From contig NMRA01000211.1 of the NCBI GenBank assembly GCA_002633005.1, positions 508,790 to 572,789 on the forward strand: a DNA stretch of 64,000 nucleotides, written 5' to 3'. A program made the translations under genes and the position numbers. Each line of letters starts with the position of its first letter. Position 1 is the first letter of the stretch. Shown here in pieces: positions 23,385-38,000 of this stretch. The DNA comes from Phoronis australis (Eukaryota > Phoronida > Phoronidae). The notes beneath the pieces are model-generated. The model saw only the letters and a list, made by a program, of their open reading frames with translations. It was not told the origin of the DNA and did no database searches.

Positions 23385-26300
23385 ATGGTTGAGGTCGCTG
23401 TGTTGATGTCATTCCACTTACCACAGGAGATAGACCCTGATACTGGTAAGTGTGGTAAACAGAATGCAAGTTTCATTCACGGGCGGATCCAGTATTTTGA
23501 GTTGGGGGGGGNCCAAACTGCCCAATGGAATCTTGGAGACTTTTAGGGGGGGGGGGCATGGCCCCCTTGGCCCCCCTCTAAATCCGCCACTGCCATTGGT
23601 CTGAATTTCAGGTGAATGATATCAAGAATTCATGCTTGGACAGAAATCAAGAATACCAAATCTTCCACTCAAACGTGTGCAGGTTTAGTAATTAGTTCAA
23701 TGAAAATTGTGTTACGATTATCGCCGCGAACGATATCACTATCTTGATCAGTCGGCCTACATGACCATTTTACAGGATTGAATTTATGTTGCCAGCAATA
23801 GGGCGATCAACGTGCATGTGTCGAGATGACCTGTTGTAGTGTTGAAGGTTATCCGTGAGTCACCGTATAAATAATAACGTAGTCCTTTCGCTAAGTGGCA
23901 TCAGTGCTAAGGAAATTTTACCTTAGTTAAAACTGCAGTGTTCGCACCACAGCGTTTATAAGTTTAAACCTGATTAAAACGTTTAAATTCATGGTGCGTA
24001 TACACTGTATGTACTCAGTCAATGAATATAGTACTCAAGCAAGGATATGACCATGCCGAATGTAGCGAAAAGCTAACCATTTTGTAAAACACCTAGCTAA
24101 GTTTCGTTTGTAGGGATTGTCAATATTAGACAATGGGGTTTTCAGAAACTAGGACCCATCAGGCCCCTACTAATAGGAAACGATTACGAGCTTGGGACAA
24201 CTATCACGGGCAGGTAATACCCTGAACTGCACTGATAGCAGTGACCTTAATACAGTATTAACAATAGTAAAACCGTATGTCAATATGGCTTAACAATATT
24301 ATTCCTGAGGGCCGTAACTAACAACCACGCTATACATGTATGTGTCAAATAAGGGTATTATTCCTGGGGGCGATTATGCACTAACCGCGACATCTGCCTG
24401 GATCAAAGTCATGGTGGACAACCCGGGAACCTTATGACTACAATGTGCAGCCGCAAAAGATATTTTGTATCGCTCTTTTAGAGAGTTGTCCCCAGCACAT
24501 GATTTTTCTTTTGAGCAAAACGATTTTTTTGTCTGCCTCTGTGCCTTAGTCAGTCAAATATTACGCCACATAATCAAGGTCTAATTAACACTTAATAATT
24601 TCTTAATCCAAATACATTACCAATCCCTTCCTCCCGTTTACCTAAGCAACTGAAGGTTTTCAAGTCTTTAGATGCTGTTGACATTCAAATTACGTCTAAC
24701 ATTAGAATTGCAGACAATAGCTAAACTTAAATTTCCTTCCCGTACACTGGCCGCCAAAATATAAAATAATGAAATAACCCAACTCTAAATCTGTGACACT
24801 CACGGACATTTCTTTCAATATTGCTAATTTAGGAAATCAATCGTACTACGCATGCCCACAAACCTGAGGTAGGTCAGATGTCTTGAGGCTAAATTTGAAC
24901 CCGCCACCCGCGATAACGATTACGACTATTGTTTAGTAATATGATTCCATGACTCAATTAATGCGACCTTGAAAGCCTGCTTTTGTGGTTTAGCTCAAGT
25001 CTCCAGTATTTCAGGCGACATAAGTTGGCCGCGCATCTCGATTTGTAAAGTTGTAAAGCACTGCCTGGCAGTCAACACACAGCGCCGTTGCACATCCTTC
25101 AAATCCGTAATCGGAAGTTACCAATGTGCAACGAACCCGCTTTAAAATACCACATCATCAAAATAAAGAGACACCAGTGACAAGAAAAAGTTGTTATTCT
25201 GTTGCAATTGAATTTTCGTATTACGACAGATATAGTTAGAAAACGGGCAGTTTAACCAGGTGCGGTTGATGAAAATTTCTACTCGTTTGAGTTTAAAGAT
25301 ATTTATTGACGTTTTGTTAATATGTGCACACTGTTTAGTCATACGAGTTATCGACGACCCAAGTGCAATATATTCATGTGTGTTGTGTAAGCTTTGTATC
25401 GCAGAACGGACACCATTATACTACTAAGACTGGAAATCAACCGGACGGACTGACTTCTCAGTCGATGTGGCCTTGCACAAATGCGCTATACCTGGTTTAG
25501 CGCATTGCACACGAGTAAACTGTTTTATCTTCAGACATTTTAGAGGCCCTGAAAACCTTCAGCAATGTGTGTTTTGAAGAAAAACTAGTAAAGAATCAAG
25601 CTATCGACGCAGGAAAGGACAAGATAATTGTTTTCACTGCTGAAAGTGGAAGGTGAGATAAGCCATTCCACATTCACTATTTATTATCAAAAATCTCTTC
25701 CCTACATTTTCCTTATTACTGCCACAAAGCTGTTTTCTTTAGCCAACCAATTCAGTAAAAACTTATATTTCACAAATAAAGTTCTTTCTTGTCAGTATAA
25801 CGTATTATTGCAAAAAAGGAATATTTTACTTCAAGTTGTCTTTTTTAATTTCTGGTCTTGGTCCACAAATGCCCATCAGACTTCAATTTTTATAATGAAA
25901 GACGTTTTTGTAATCAAATATAGCAACTACATGCAAGAGTGAAATTTGAAAAATGTTCCTCTTTTAGTGATACTTTTTTCTTTGCAAAGTTCGTTCTGCA
26001 CTGTAAATGGGAAAAGTAATCTTTGTTACTTGTTTTATTAAACAATGCTTTCAAGACTATTACAAACGAAAGCCCGAAAGTGCAGTTTTTAAGATGATGT
26101 GTGAGACTTCTGTCACTTTTGTCAATCTAACAGTTCCAAGAAGCTTGTCTCAGAGAGCTATCCTCAGATATGTACCGGTTACCGTTCTGACCATCGCAAG
26201 GTGTACTAAATAATAATTAAATATGCGCTGGCACTATATTCGTAATGTGGTATGTGTCATGATTCAGGAAGGAAACATAAGTAACATTAACATGTGAGCA

Positions 26301-28959
26301 ATTGGCAGTCACCTATTCTTCCTTTTGTAGCTCCTTGACATATCACGTGTATGCTTCCGGCTTGGTGACTTTAGACATCCATCAATTCAAGAATGATTTC
26401 GATCCATCCAGCGCTGCCGACAGATTTCAAATGTTTAAGGTAACACACGGGTGATCTAACTTCAAATGTTTAAAGATTTTTGTCAAGTTTTGTACTTAAT
26501 GAACTCATGTTCAGTTGTTCATTGAAACTTATCAAGTGAACTTATGTGGCATATGTTACACATTATGCATTGAATGTCGAATTATGGGTAACCCAGTGGT
26601 CATCTCAATTTTCTGTTTCATTTAATACAATGTTGGTGCCTCTCGTTCATTATCAATCATGCTCTCTGTGTATACTGTGCTATAGTCTTGCATCAAACTG
26701 ACTACAGCCCTTTGTACAAGTTTAATATCTGGCTCTTGATTGGTCAATCCATGATGAAGCCAACCAGAGTATTAAATCAGCTGAACACAAAAACATGCTT
26801 TTACAACCATAACTGACATAACTTGATTACCATGCATATTGCTCAGAATATCATGCGAGGAGAACATTTCACGCTATTGAAATCGTTGGGCAGCAATTGA
26901 TTTTTTATTGAAATAAGAGAGAATTTGAAATGTCCAAATACGCTTATGCATCAGGTCGTAGCTTTGTATGGTAAAATCAAAATGGCCTCCTTTTCCACTT
27001 ATTCACCAAAGTTTAATGCTAACAGGTTCGATGCGAGACCAACTGAAGTCACAAGACGGCGACACCGGCGCTATTCAAAGAGGGATTTCCTGTTTTCACC
27101 CAAACGACCTCTTACAACCCGCTCAGCCATGAAATGTGTCTGTCCAACACTTTTAAGTCCGCTGTCTTGAGCGAGTGTCCGATCAAGTTGATCAAACATA
27201 GCGATTTTTAAACCACAGCTAATAGCCCGGTGGCGCTGCGCCATTCGCTTTCTTAGCGGTTGTTCTGTTTGATTATGCAAGAGTCTTCACAATTGTCGTC
27301 ATCAAACAAAATGTGTTACACTATTCCACTTATATCACCACGCTAAGGTGCAATATTATCAGACTGCGACTTTGCTAGACAGCATTTACGTCTTTAGATC
27401 ATTTTTGACTTTAGTCTAAGATTTGTTTCAGCTTCCGCTCTTTGAATCTTCCACATCCGTTATGAAACTAAAAGTTAAGACGAATCTTTAAGTTTTATAC
27501 TAAAATTGACTGAAATTTAAGATTTGTCTTACCTAAGTCAGTTTTCTTGGAACGGGCCATTTGTTTTCAACAGTATGTCCGCCGTCTGAGAAGCAAATTA
27601 GATGAAGAAGTGTCCAAAGCTTTTAACAGCACAGTAGAGGGGTAAGTTCTATACGATTACACGCGTAATCTGTGTGTAAGTAAAAGGACCGTCCCGTATT
27701 ACACAACGACACCAAAATCGCGCTGCATTGCTGCATATCCCTCAAGCACCCCTGTAGTCTGGCGTTTCGCAGCCATTGTAGTTCCCCATGTTCTTTGTTG
27801 TTGTATTTGCAATTTTTTTGTTGGCTGCATTACTCTACTCGTCGTTCCAATGTCAACGAAATATTACGGCTGTTCTGTGGACTGGAACTATTAAAACTAC
27901 CACTTTAAAAGCGCTTGCTTTCTTCATTGGTCCTTTCTACTTCTATACATATCTTCGATGAAGCTTAGTTGTGAGACTTAAGGTGACTTTGGCGAAAAAT
28001 TCCAACTACACTTTGTGGTTGCTGTTAACTTTTTCACCACGCGCACGATAACCACAAAGGATGTCAATTGAGTCACGTGAGTTAGGCAACGGCTAGCGCG
28101 AGACTGAGCGAAGCGCGTGACCCTAGCGTGTGATACTTGCAAAATAGCATGAGAAGGTATCAGGGGAAATTTGTAAGATTTGTGTCCCTTGGACATGCGT
28201 CAACATGCGTGATTTCTCGTAACTTCCTCAAAATGGTACCCGGTAAGAGAAACTCGAGCAAACCGCGACAGATTTTCATCGATTTGTTCAAGTTATTTTG
28301 ACTGAATCGTCCCCAGACTTATGGTATGAGTTGTTTATAACTCCATGTGCATATATGCATGTTTCATTTGATTTTATTTCCTGTATTTTGAAATTCATAC
28401 CTTTTTTGGGGATGTACTATCGCCCCTGTATGCCTGCGGCATAATTGCCTAGAGACCAACGAGAGACTGTGCTTTGAATATCACTGATTTACTGTTTAAA
28501 ACTATCTTATTTTCGTAACAATTGTTAATTTTTATTTTGGTTTGAAGTCGGAGGGACGAACTGCGCTAGTTTTGAAGGTAAGTCGCCTTATATTCACTTG
28601 AACTTAGGTAATACGATCGGCCGATAAATTTTTTCTTTGTTCTGTTTACCACGCCACGCACCATGAAAAGTCGCGAGTTTAATAAGCGGCTATTTGATGT
28701 AAAATTTCGAAATATAGTTATCCATGGTTATCTTTTTTGAATCATTTCATTTTGCGCAGAATTTTTCTTTTCTGCGTCTTGTCAAACGCGCAATGCCACT
28801 TATTGCAGCAACTTTGAAGACATTCGCTGTCGTTAGGTAGCCTTGCTAGGGACGAATGCAACTGGTAACTGAATAGGATGTTCTTATCGTGGCGATTGGT
28901 ATATTGTCGAACTTGGTCCCTTAGATTAAGCATTATTATTATAATTATAATTATTATTA

Positions 28960-29018
<59 letters not shown>

Positions 29019-32000
29019 CTCATTGCATATAGTATAATAGTAATACCATGGGCAGTTTTTATTGATTAAAGTTGTAACTATACTTATGTCAATGACAAGA
29101 CAAGTGAACGCAACAAGCTGTGTAAAAATCAAGATCATGAGCTATAATATTCCTAAAAAATATACCCTACGTTTACCATATATAAATTGTAATACTGGTA
29201 GTAGAAGTTGACATCGCAAGCACTAACTTGGATTTTCTAGATATTTTTGTTTCATTGTACAGTGGACGCCACTTAGTAAATTCACATTGATTCCAAGTAG
29301 TTATTTTCATTATATGGCTGATTTTAAAAGAAATTTACGCAGGCTTCAGTGAGTCACTTCCATGCATTCTGAAGGGTGTATTTGTAAAACGGTGTCCATT
29401 GCATTTGATTTTTGTTTATTTTATGAATGTTTTAACATTGGTTTCTAATGCAGGGCCAGCCATGTCTACATCTTCAGATGAAGAGCAGGAGCCCATCCTT
29501 ACCTTGGTGGAACTTCGAACATGGCAGAAAAGAGACCTGGAGGCTTGGCTAGTGAGGTGAAGTTCAAAGAAAAGTTGGAATAAGGATGTGTCAATAGCAC
29601 GAATTTTGAGGACACTTTCTTGCCATGAAGGGGACTCGGATGTCAGTTCAGACATTGAGTTAAGCAAAACTGCAGACCTCCCTGGCCAGCTTCATTGAAT
29701 GAAGGATGGATCTCAGTTAGAGAAGATGTCTTACCGGCATTGCGGAAACAAGACGTCGAGAACTATTTTTTTGTTTCACAAGAGTCCCTCTTGTGCTACT
29801 AGTAGATGTTCTCGCCTGTTGAGTCATTCTTCCGACATTTGTTCTTCCATTCAATCAGTGAGAACTGCGAATTCTGTTACATCAAAGCGGAGTGCTATCC
29901 GTCGATGAAAGGGAGCGTCCAGGTTGGAAGCGAGACAAGCGAGGTCTTCAGTCTTCACGTGTCTCTCGCCAAGTTGACAGGTGGTGTAAGGAATTGCCAG
30001 TGCAACAGTCTGGACAATCCGGAGTATGTAGCCATGACAGTGGACTGTTACTGGTTTTGGTAAAAGTGAAGAATGCATGTACATCAGTTGCTTGTCTGTG
30101 GAACGCCCCAACCAAAAAACCAGCTGGTGCCCTTCAGCCTGTGCCTCTTGAAAGAATTCATTTTGTTAACACAGAGAACATGAGCCAGCCACCAGCAGTC
30201 AAGCCATATCCTGAAGTGTACCAAGCTGGTCATTGCAAAGAGCCAGAGATATTTTGCAAGACATTTTGGACCACCTGGGTGATGTGAATCCAGAGTGCGC
30301 TATGTTCAAGACAATGAAGAGCAATGCTGGTGAGTTTGCACAAATAACTGCGGAGTTTGCACCAAACAGCCAGTGTCGAGATGCAATTGATTTACGAAGT
30401 GTAGAGTGTGTGTTCAAGTTTGATGAGTTCTTAAACAATCTTAGCATTTCTGTTGACGAGGCAATATTTATCGAAAAAGTTACAAAGGGGCAATCTAGCA
30501 ATCAATACTGGAAAACTCTGAGGACATCTGCTTTAACATCATCAAATTTTGGTGAGATTTGTAAACGACGAGAGACAACGGCCCCGGAAAATCTTTTTGC
30601 CAAGCTACGTGGGTACAAGCACGCGCCAGAAGTCTTCGTTATGAGGATCAGGCACGTCGCATGTATGCCCAGCATCACATGAAGATTTGTGGCAAAAAGG
30701 TAAGTTTAACGCAAATCCTAAGTAATTATTTTGTGCAGAATGATAAATTGCTAATAGTACTATTTTTATTTGAAGCACATGACTTGGTAGCACACGTTTA
30801 CTGCCACCTGAAAATAAGCATAAACAAAGCTACTCTCATTTTGAACTGCATGCAGACAAAATGAATTATGAATGTATTTAGAAGGTGAAAATTTGCACTA
30901 ATACGTATTTCGTGTCTTTTCACAGGTGAGCAGTGAGCAGAGAGGACTGCAGATCAATCCAAATACCCGTACCTGGGCAGCAGTGTTGTCGGTGTAGTAA
31001 AATGCGTTAAGAGTGGTGAAGGAGTCTTGGAAATAGTGTCCATGTAGCTGGGACAAGTCACCGTGGAGAAATATGCATCCAACAGACTGTGCTAAGGACG
31101 CAAACGCTTTTTGTTCTCTCATCGATGGTGAACTTTCCCTTAAGTATGGACACAACTATACGTATCAGGTGATGGGAGAGATGGCCATTTGCGACGTAGA
31201 CTGTCGTGTGGACAAAAAAGGCATTGCTGTGGAGCGCGTTCATTTCAACTTAGATATGTGGGAATCTGTTAAGTTACCAGGAAAGAGGTCGTTTTATAAG
31301 GATTTCATGATCCCGGAATTATTTAGCAGTCGTATAGAGAGAAATAAGAAACTGTTCAGTTAAATTTGTGGACATATTGTAGTAATGTGTAGTAATTGTA
31401 ATTTTCAACTTGTTGTGTTTTGACAAATATGCAACTCTGATTATTTTCACCCAAAGTTTGTTTTTCTTTAGTTAGTGTTTATATACAGGCATTTAAAATT
31501 GGACTATGTGAAAGGTGAAATGTTTTAAGAAGATGTCGAATTTTGAACTATTACCACCTTCACGATTTTTTTCTCAGTCAGTGTTTGGGATTAAAGGTAA
31601 TATGCAAAATTGATAAGTTAAAAATGTGTACACTTCACCTTTAAATAAGAATGCCCTCCTGCTTTTGAATTGGGTATTAAATAAAGGAATTCCAGAAGTA
31701 TATGGTAAATGTATTTAATGACGAAACCAGATGAAAATCTAACAAGATTACTCAAAAGTCTACTTGAGCAGAGGTGGCAGGAAGTTGGTCCAGGCTGTAC
31801 ATATAAAAATCATCTGCTCAATCAAATGTGCCTCACTGAGTGGAATTTTTCCTTGTAATACTCGATAGTTCTTTATCTGTTCCATCTTAATCTCAACCAC
31901 GATACGGGCTGACGCAATATGCTGTGTGTTGAAAAACTCTTATGATGTCATCTGTCCTTGGCTACTTATTCTAGGTGGGACATTCAACCCTATACCAGGG

Positions 32001-35000
32001 CCCAATAAATCTCCCACTGTGAAACCTTCGTCAGCCATAATCACATCCCCTGGCTAAGCGAGAGCACCTGTTCAGATGTTGCCCAGGGTATCAAAGCTTT
32101 AGATTGATCGAAAATGAAATTTAATCATGTGTTCATGATTCTCGAAACGGTAGACTCCACAGTAAAAAACATATATGCAATGTGTTTCTGAAGGAGCCCT
32201 AGTCGCAATCGTAGGCAAACCATCAAAAACTCATTAAAAGGTCGAAGATTTCTTTGCGGTCTAGTTTTTTTGGCATTCTGAGGTGTGTATGGTTTTTCGG
32301 CCGCTCAGTTCGTCTTCTTCTCACCATCCCAGTAAGTCAGTTTATCAGCAACTTCTTGACATGACTTTCAAATGTTAAAAAGAACATGTTCAAGTTTACA
32401 AAACCGGTGTAGAACCGTATATTGTCCTCAGTGAAGTCCTCAGCCACAAGAACTGGTAGATTGCATTGAATACCAATATCTACATGCTGTGGAGGACAAC
32501 ATGGCCTGTTTCCAACTTCCTCACAATCTATGTTCATTGTACTTTCACCCTCACAATCGACATCTCCACAAAATTCCTGTCTAACCAAGGGCTCTTCCAC
32601 AACAGAAGTGTCCACGGAATTGGGCTTTCCATGGTAAACTATTTGACGCCTGGGAGCAGCAACTTGCGATTGTTGCTTACTAGAAAAAATGGTGGGTATG
32701 TTGCTTCTTGGAGCAAAGTGTTCAGAGCATACTCTTGTCCCACCATTCAAAATTAAATTTTTCGGTAGCTGAATCCATAGCTTTTGAAGTTCTGTTTTGG
32801 CAGGTATTCTATATGATGTCACTTTTTATCACTGTCTAAAACAGTAGCCGACGTGTTGTGACACAACGGTACACAGGAGTATCTCTAACCACCCATGCTT
32901 GAACAGTAAGATTAATCAATGGTGAACAGGCCGTAACGTGATTTTAAAAAATAAGCAGACCCAAAGCAGTACGTAACAAAGAAATATAATAATCCAAAGA
33001 ACTGATGCGCACGCCGAACAGCGCGTTGACCTATATAATGAAAAGCGCCGACGATAAAGAAGACACCATATTCCACGGCACTGTTCAGCTACAGACGTGC
33101 CACATGTGTTTGGTCAGCGCAGAAAAGTACGTGTCCAATTTCGCATAACGTGCCAATTATAATTTTTATGTGAAACGATTATCTATTTCCACAAGTACGA
33201 TTGATATTATAACGCCCGAAGTTGCCGTAAAACTTTATTTTGCGCCTGCGATTGCTAAACACGCTCGTAAGTAACCTATTTCAAGCCAGAATTTGACTAA
33301 TAAATAACAACAACAATGTAGAAATCCGACTCACATGTATTACAAATACTTTACTGAATACAAGGGAACTAATAACTTAATACAGAAGGTACGCATCGTA
33401 AAATTTTAATAACAGCACTGACGAGAAGCCCAAGCCCCAATGAATGTTTGGATCGTTTCATGACCGGAACTACCCAATGCGCCAGCGACACCTACAGGGG
33501 TAAGATATTACTGCTAATCTCGTGAGACAGCCATTCCGATACTGCAAAAAGTTGAAATTGGGAATATTTCCGCAGTGACGCTCCTTGACGGTTTCTACGT
33601 GACCTATGAAAATGTACCTGACATTCCAAAAGTAGATCCATGAGCTCGCTTTTTACCTCCTGGGCAAATGAGCGCTCTATCCGCCGTATGTAATCCGGGA
33701 CGGCCCCATTAGTTAGACACGTCGGTACAGAGAGTAGAAGAAATTGTGATAACACTCAAATCTCTAAAATTATTTAGTTCGTTCGGTTCTAATGATAAAA
33801 CCTCTGTTGGTCATATGTCCAGGGTGGTGTATAAATTTGTTTATGCTGGTTGTGGTTCTAGCTGTAATGGTACAACAAAGGATCTCAAAGTCGGTGAATT
33901 AATTCACATCAGCTGGCTCAAACCTGAGCTGAATAAGCACCTGGCGCACAGCAGGCTGTCAGTGGTCTTACGAATTGTCTTGAATGTTTTGTTGCTGTGA
34001 TGCGTGCTGATAGCTCTACTGTGCCCTGTGTGGGTCAAGACTGTTAGATGGTCTTGATTGCTTGTCCTGATGATGACGTTTGAAGAATCTCGTTGTTTCG
34101 GTATGATACTCTCATGTGCTTCAACTGTGTATACTCAAAACAGGCATGTCAGTGACGCTGATATGCAAAATGTAAAACTTTGAGTATCTTCAAAAAATAT
34201 GTATCCATTTTATCTATTGGACCTTTGTTGGACAGACAGTCCACCGGGCTTAGTTTCGTATGTATTTGAATGCGTAAATTCAATGAATGCAGGTATGCTT
34301 CTTTTAAATTCATTCAGGTAGCCATTATCTTACAGTATACTGATGCCAATATGTCGGGGCTCATCTGTTTCGAATTATACTGTCCTTGGAGATCACAGGC
34401 TACTACAAACGGATTATGACAGCTTGGTGTTCCATCAAACATCTAAATACCAGGATGTGAAGATAGTTCATTCAAAGTCGCTCGGAAATGCATTGCTGCT
34501 GGACGAGGAAATTAGTGAGTTTGTTTATTTCAGTTTTCCGTCCTTTCCAGCTTAAGCCGGTTGCTCATTCGGAGCCTCATGCAGCGCCACTTTTGGGAAC
34601 CACGTTTTGACTCAGTGTTGTTGTTTCGTTTTTTTGCACACGCACACAAAATCTTTTAGCCGTCATCTCCGCCTGTCTGTCCGGCGTCCGCTGCTGTATC
34701 TCCAAAACTCCTCAATGAATGCCATCATGTATGGGACGGCATGAAGGGATTTTTGGGCGGACCCGACCACTACTGTGCCCGCTGGTGGCACTTTCATATT
34801 TTACGTTTGCCACTGTATTTTTGCAGTTCCTCCCTAAAAAATGGTGGAGGTGGCCTGATGCCGTTTGCGGTACATCAGGCGTGTTTAGGCCACAAGGCCG
34901 GGCCCATTACACTGATCACCTGATTATGACTCGTGGGGACACGACATCACCGGATTCCTGGATTCCTCATGGGTGAAATCTTCCAATCTGCCTGTTTGTT

Positions 35001-38000
35001 TCAGAAAGACAGAAAGACTATTAAACCTGTAAGAACTGTCAATGTAAACCAGGCAGGTTATGTGTCCATCAAGTAGTAGATTACGGTGTCTGTAATTGTA
35101 GGCAGGGCAAATCTCCACCACACGTTGCGGAGTCTTGGCCTCCAAGCCACAGCTGGGACGCAATGAACATGCCATGTGGCCTCCCTGGTTAGGCAAATAG
35201 GTATCTATGAGAAGGCGGTGGCGCTTTCTTGTTTTCGGTTGGATTCGACATATTCTGCGTCACCTAGGAGCCATTTTTCTGTTTTCTTGACTATTTTTGG
35301 CGTGCGCCTCTGACGTTCAAACCACTCTGTATATGATTATGAAAATTGGCGTGCGTGTTCCAACTGGAAAGAGCATGGATGACGATAATTTTCGGACGGC
35401 GTCTGTTGACAGTGTTGTTTTCATCCTCATCTGTATCTATTGAACCTCTGGCAGGAATGGTTAAACTAGGCAAGTCTAACCAACAACAGATGGTGACGAC
35501 TTTCGGATGGATCCTACAACCGCTGTCTCGCGTTTGCTCTACATCTTCGGCGTTCTTTGACATTTGGCAAATAGGTTTCTATTAAAGAAACGATGACACC
35601 TTCCCATTCGGGATAGTTTCGACGCATTGCACGCCACCTAGTTGCCATTTTCATCATTTTAGTCTGGTTTTTGGCGTCTTTCTCTATCGGACAAACCGCT
35701 TTATGGATCATTGTGGAAATTGACATGTGTGTTCCTACTGGGAAGCACACAGTCGACGATGATTTTAGTACGGCTCTAACTACTGTGGCAACCCTACTCT
35801 CAGTTTTGTTTTTTTAAGTCCGTGGCTGCATCTGCTATACCTCTTATAGGATCTTTGACTGGTGCGTTTCTGGGAAAGTGACAACGGATGAACTCGAATT
35901 TCGTACGTCATCTGACTACCGTTGTGCTTCCTAGTGGCAGTTTTAGTTTTGTACCATGTTCCTCCGAATCTTGTCGGATTTTCACGAAAATATGGCAAAC
36001 AGACACATATTAGAAAAGACAATAATACCATACTATTTTCGGATGGACTGGACGTATTGAATGCCACCTCTTGGTCATTTTTATCATTTTTATGGGCCAA
36101 ACTTCTCAAAGTATCACTGCGAAAATTGCAGTCAATTATGTGTTCCTACTGAAAAATGTATAGCTGACAATGATTTTTGAACGGGTGCGACTGCAGCGGC
36201 ACCCTCTTGACACAATTTTGTTTTTTTTTTGCCTGTGGCTGAATACAACTCCTCTATGGATCATCATAATAATTGGCATGTGCATCTACTGACGTGGATC
36301 TTGGGGAAAACAACCGACTACTGCGATTTGGTTTTTCTTTGTGTTTGCCTTGATATCTACTGAGTTTCTTGATGGACGTTCATGAACTTTGGCAAATAAG
36401 ACATAAAGACCACAACACCCGCAATATTTCAGATGGATTTGACCTACGTTGCGCCCCCCTACTGTCTGTTCTGTTGTTTTTGTGTCCTTTATCGTCGGTC
36501 GCGTAAAATAATGGTCATCTCTTGTAACTATGCTGAATGTGATGCACACGGTGGGCCAATATCAACCCTTCACTTATCTGTTCTTTTAATGTGTTGCGTT
36601 GACACCGCCGCTCATGGGATGTATGACATAACAGCTGGCTGTAAACAGTAACTGCACAAATATTGGGTCCTCAGTAGCTCAGTGGTAAGAGCACTAGACC
36701 CGAAATCTAGAGACCTGTGGTTCGATTCCCAGTTGGGGCTCCTGATTTTTCTGTGTTTATTTGATATGTTTCAATACTGGCCAACCTCAGCGTCCATATA
36801 TGTACTTTTCATAGTTAGGGCTCGTTTGACTTAAGATCAGCATATTCCGATAAGCCAAGTTTCATTCACATTGAAATTGGAAATTTGTTTTTCATTTTTA
36901 CTCAGGTGTTTCACATATAACGGATTAAAACGTAGCTTTTCTTTTAAGCATATGGGTCTTACATGTCTGTAATGGGTAGAAACTCTAAAGAAGTCATCAT
37001 AAACGATACGATGATTTCTCCCAAAACCGATTCTGCCAGCAGCTGTCACTGTACAGTTAGTAGATTTCGAAACAGACTTTAAGAGATTAAAGCATCGCTT
37101 AAACCGTTTCACTGTACAATTTAGGGGACGTCATGGTCCGATTTTGTCAGTATTTTCTCTCAGACGTGGATAAACTCACCCTAAGCGTGAGAAACCGCAA
37201 TGGTCGATTTAGCAACTTTTGTAAGACGTAGGCTAGTGAAACTTGTCCCACGATGAACAAGGGTTGCAGAGCATTAGGTTGTTTCAAGGAATAAAATGTC
37301 CGTGTCGTAAATATCAGATCATAGATTAAAAAATAGCTATCGCTTTTAAGGGACGATTCCTTTTTAATGATCAATATTTACTTGTCTTTTTAAGTGCTCA
37401 GCGAAGGCGACTTAATCTACACGGAGACTCTACTGGGATTTAACCGAAACGAAGACTATTTAAACAAAGAAATTCTCATACTTGGCGGTGGCGACGGAGG
37501 GATTCTAAACGAGCTTTTGAAACGTCAACCTAAATTCGTTACAATGGCTGAAGTATCCTTTTGACTAGTAATGTACAACCTACTGAATCAATTTAATTTT
37601 ATTGTCTCTCTTCTCTGTCGTGATAATATGTAGTATTTAAAGAAAGAGAAAAATCGATGAGTAGCGCCAATTACAGTCTAACTTCGATTGAAGAAAATTC
37701 CTTCGCACTTGACAGCTTTAATCATAGCTAATACACGAAAGCTTGTTTTAGTGTTTGCCCTTTTCTTTCTTCCGTGTCTTAGGGGTTGGCCCACAAAGGT
37801 AAGTAACGAGCTTTATGCTGCCCATGGTCTCTATCCACATAACAAAAACACCAGAACAGCTAGTGAACCAAATTATTTCCTAAATACATCGAATAAACAA
37901 ACGGTTGATAGAAGCTGGAAAATAAAAAATAAGAACACTTAAAATCTAGATATAAACTAGAAAAATCAATAAAAGTCGTTTAAGAAAATAGCCGTTGAAC

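Larger units (their letters stand above)
29462..32910. mobile_element. ISL2EU-like DNA transposon, decayed, in SMS intron 4
   Basis: Two convergent broken genes lie together: a SWIM/YqaJ nuclease on the plus strand and a THAP/DDE transposase on the minus strand. This pairing is, as I recall, characteristic of the ISL2EU group. The true ends and terminal repeats were not identified, so these limits only cover the coding remains. Confidence 0.65.
27642..34335. other. SMS intron 4 (6.7 kb) filled with repeats
   Basis: The intron runs from GTAAGT at 27642 to the ACAG acceptor before 34336. It contains a TTA/ATT microsatellite, an ISL2EU-like transposon and a Penelope-like fragment, listed separately. 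The parts 27700-28900, 29020-29460 and 32910-33750 hold nothing recognised. Confidence 0.8.

Noticed and set aside
23358-23546. Longer SMS exon 1 running past 23445
   Set aside because: The frame runs into intron and the MITE. The GTAAGT donor at 23446 joins in phase with exon 2, and the match to the family follows the spliced form.
28742-29138. Poly-Ile and poly-Asn ORFs
   Set aside because: They are translations of the ATT microsatellite.
36668-36740. Functional tRNA-Ser(CGA)
   Set aside because: It lacks the long variable arm, has C at position 33 and two T-stem mismatches.
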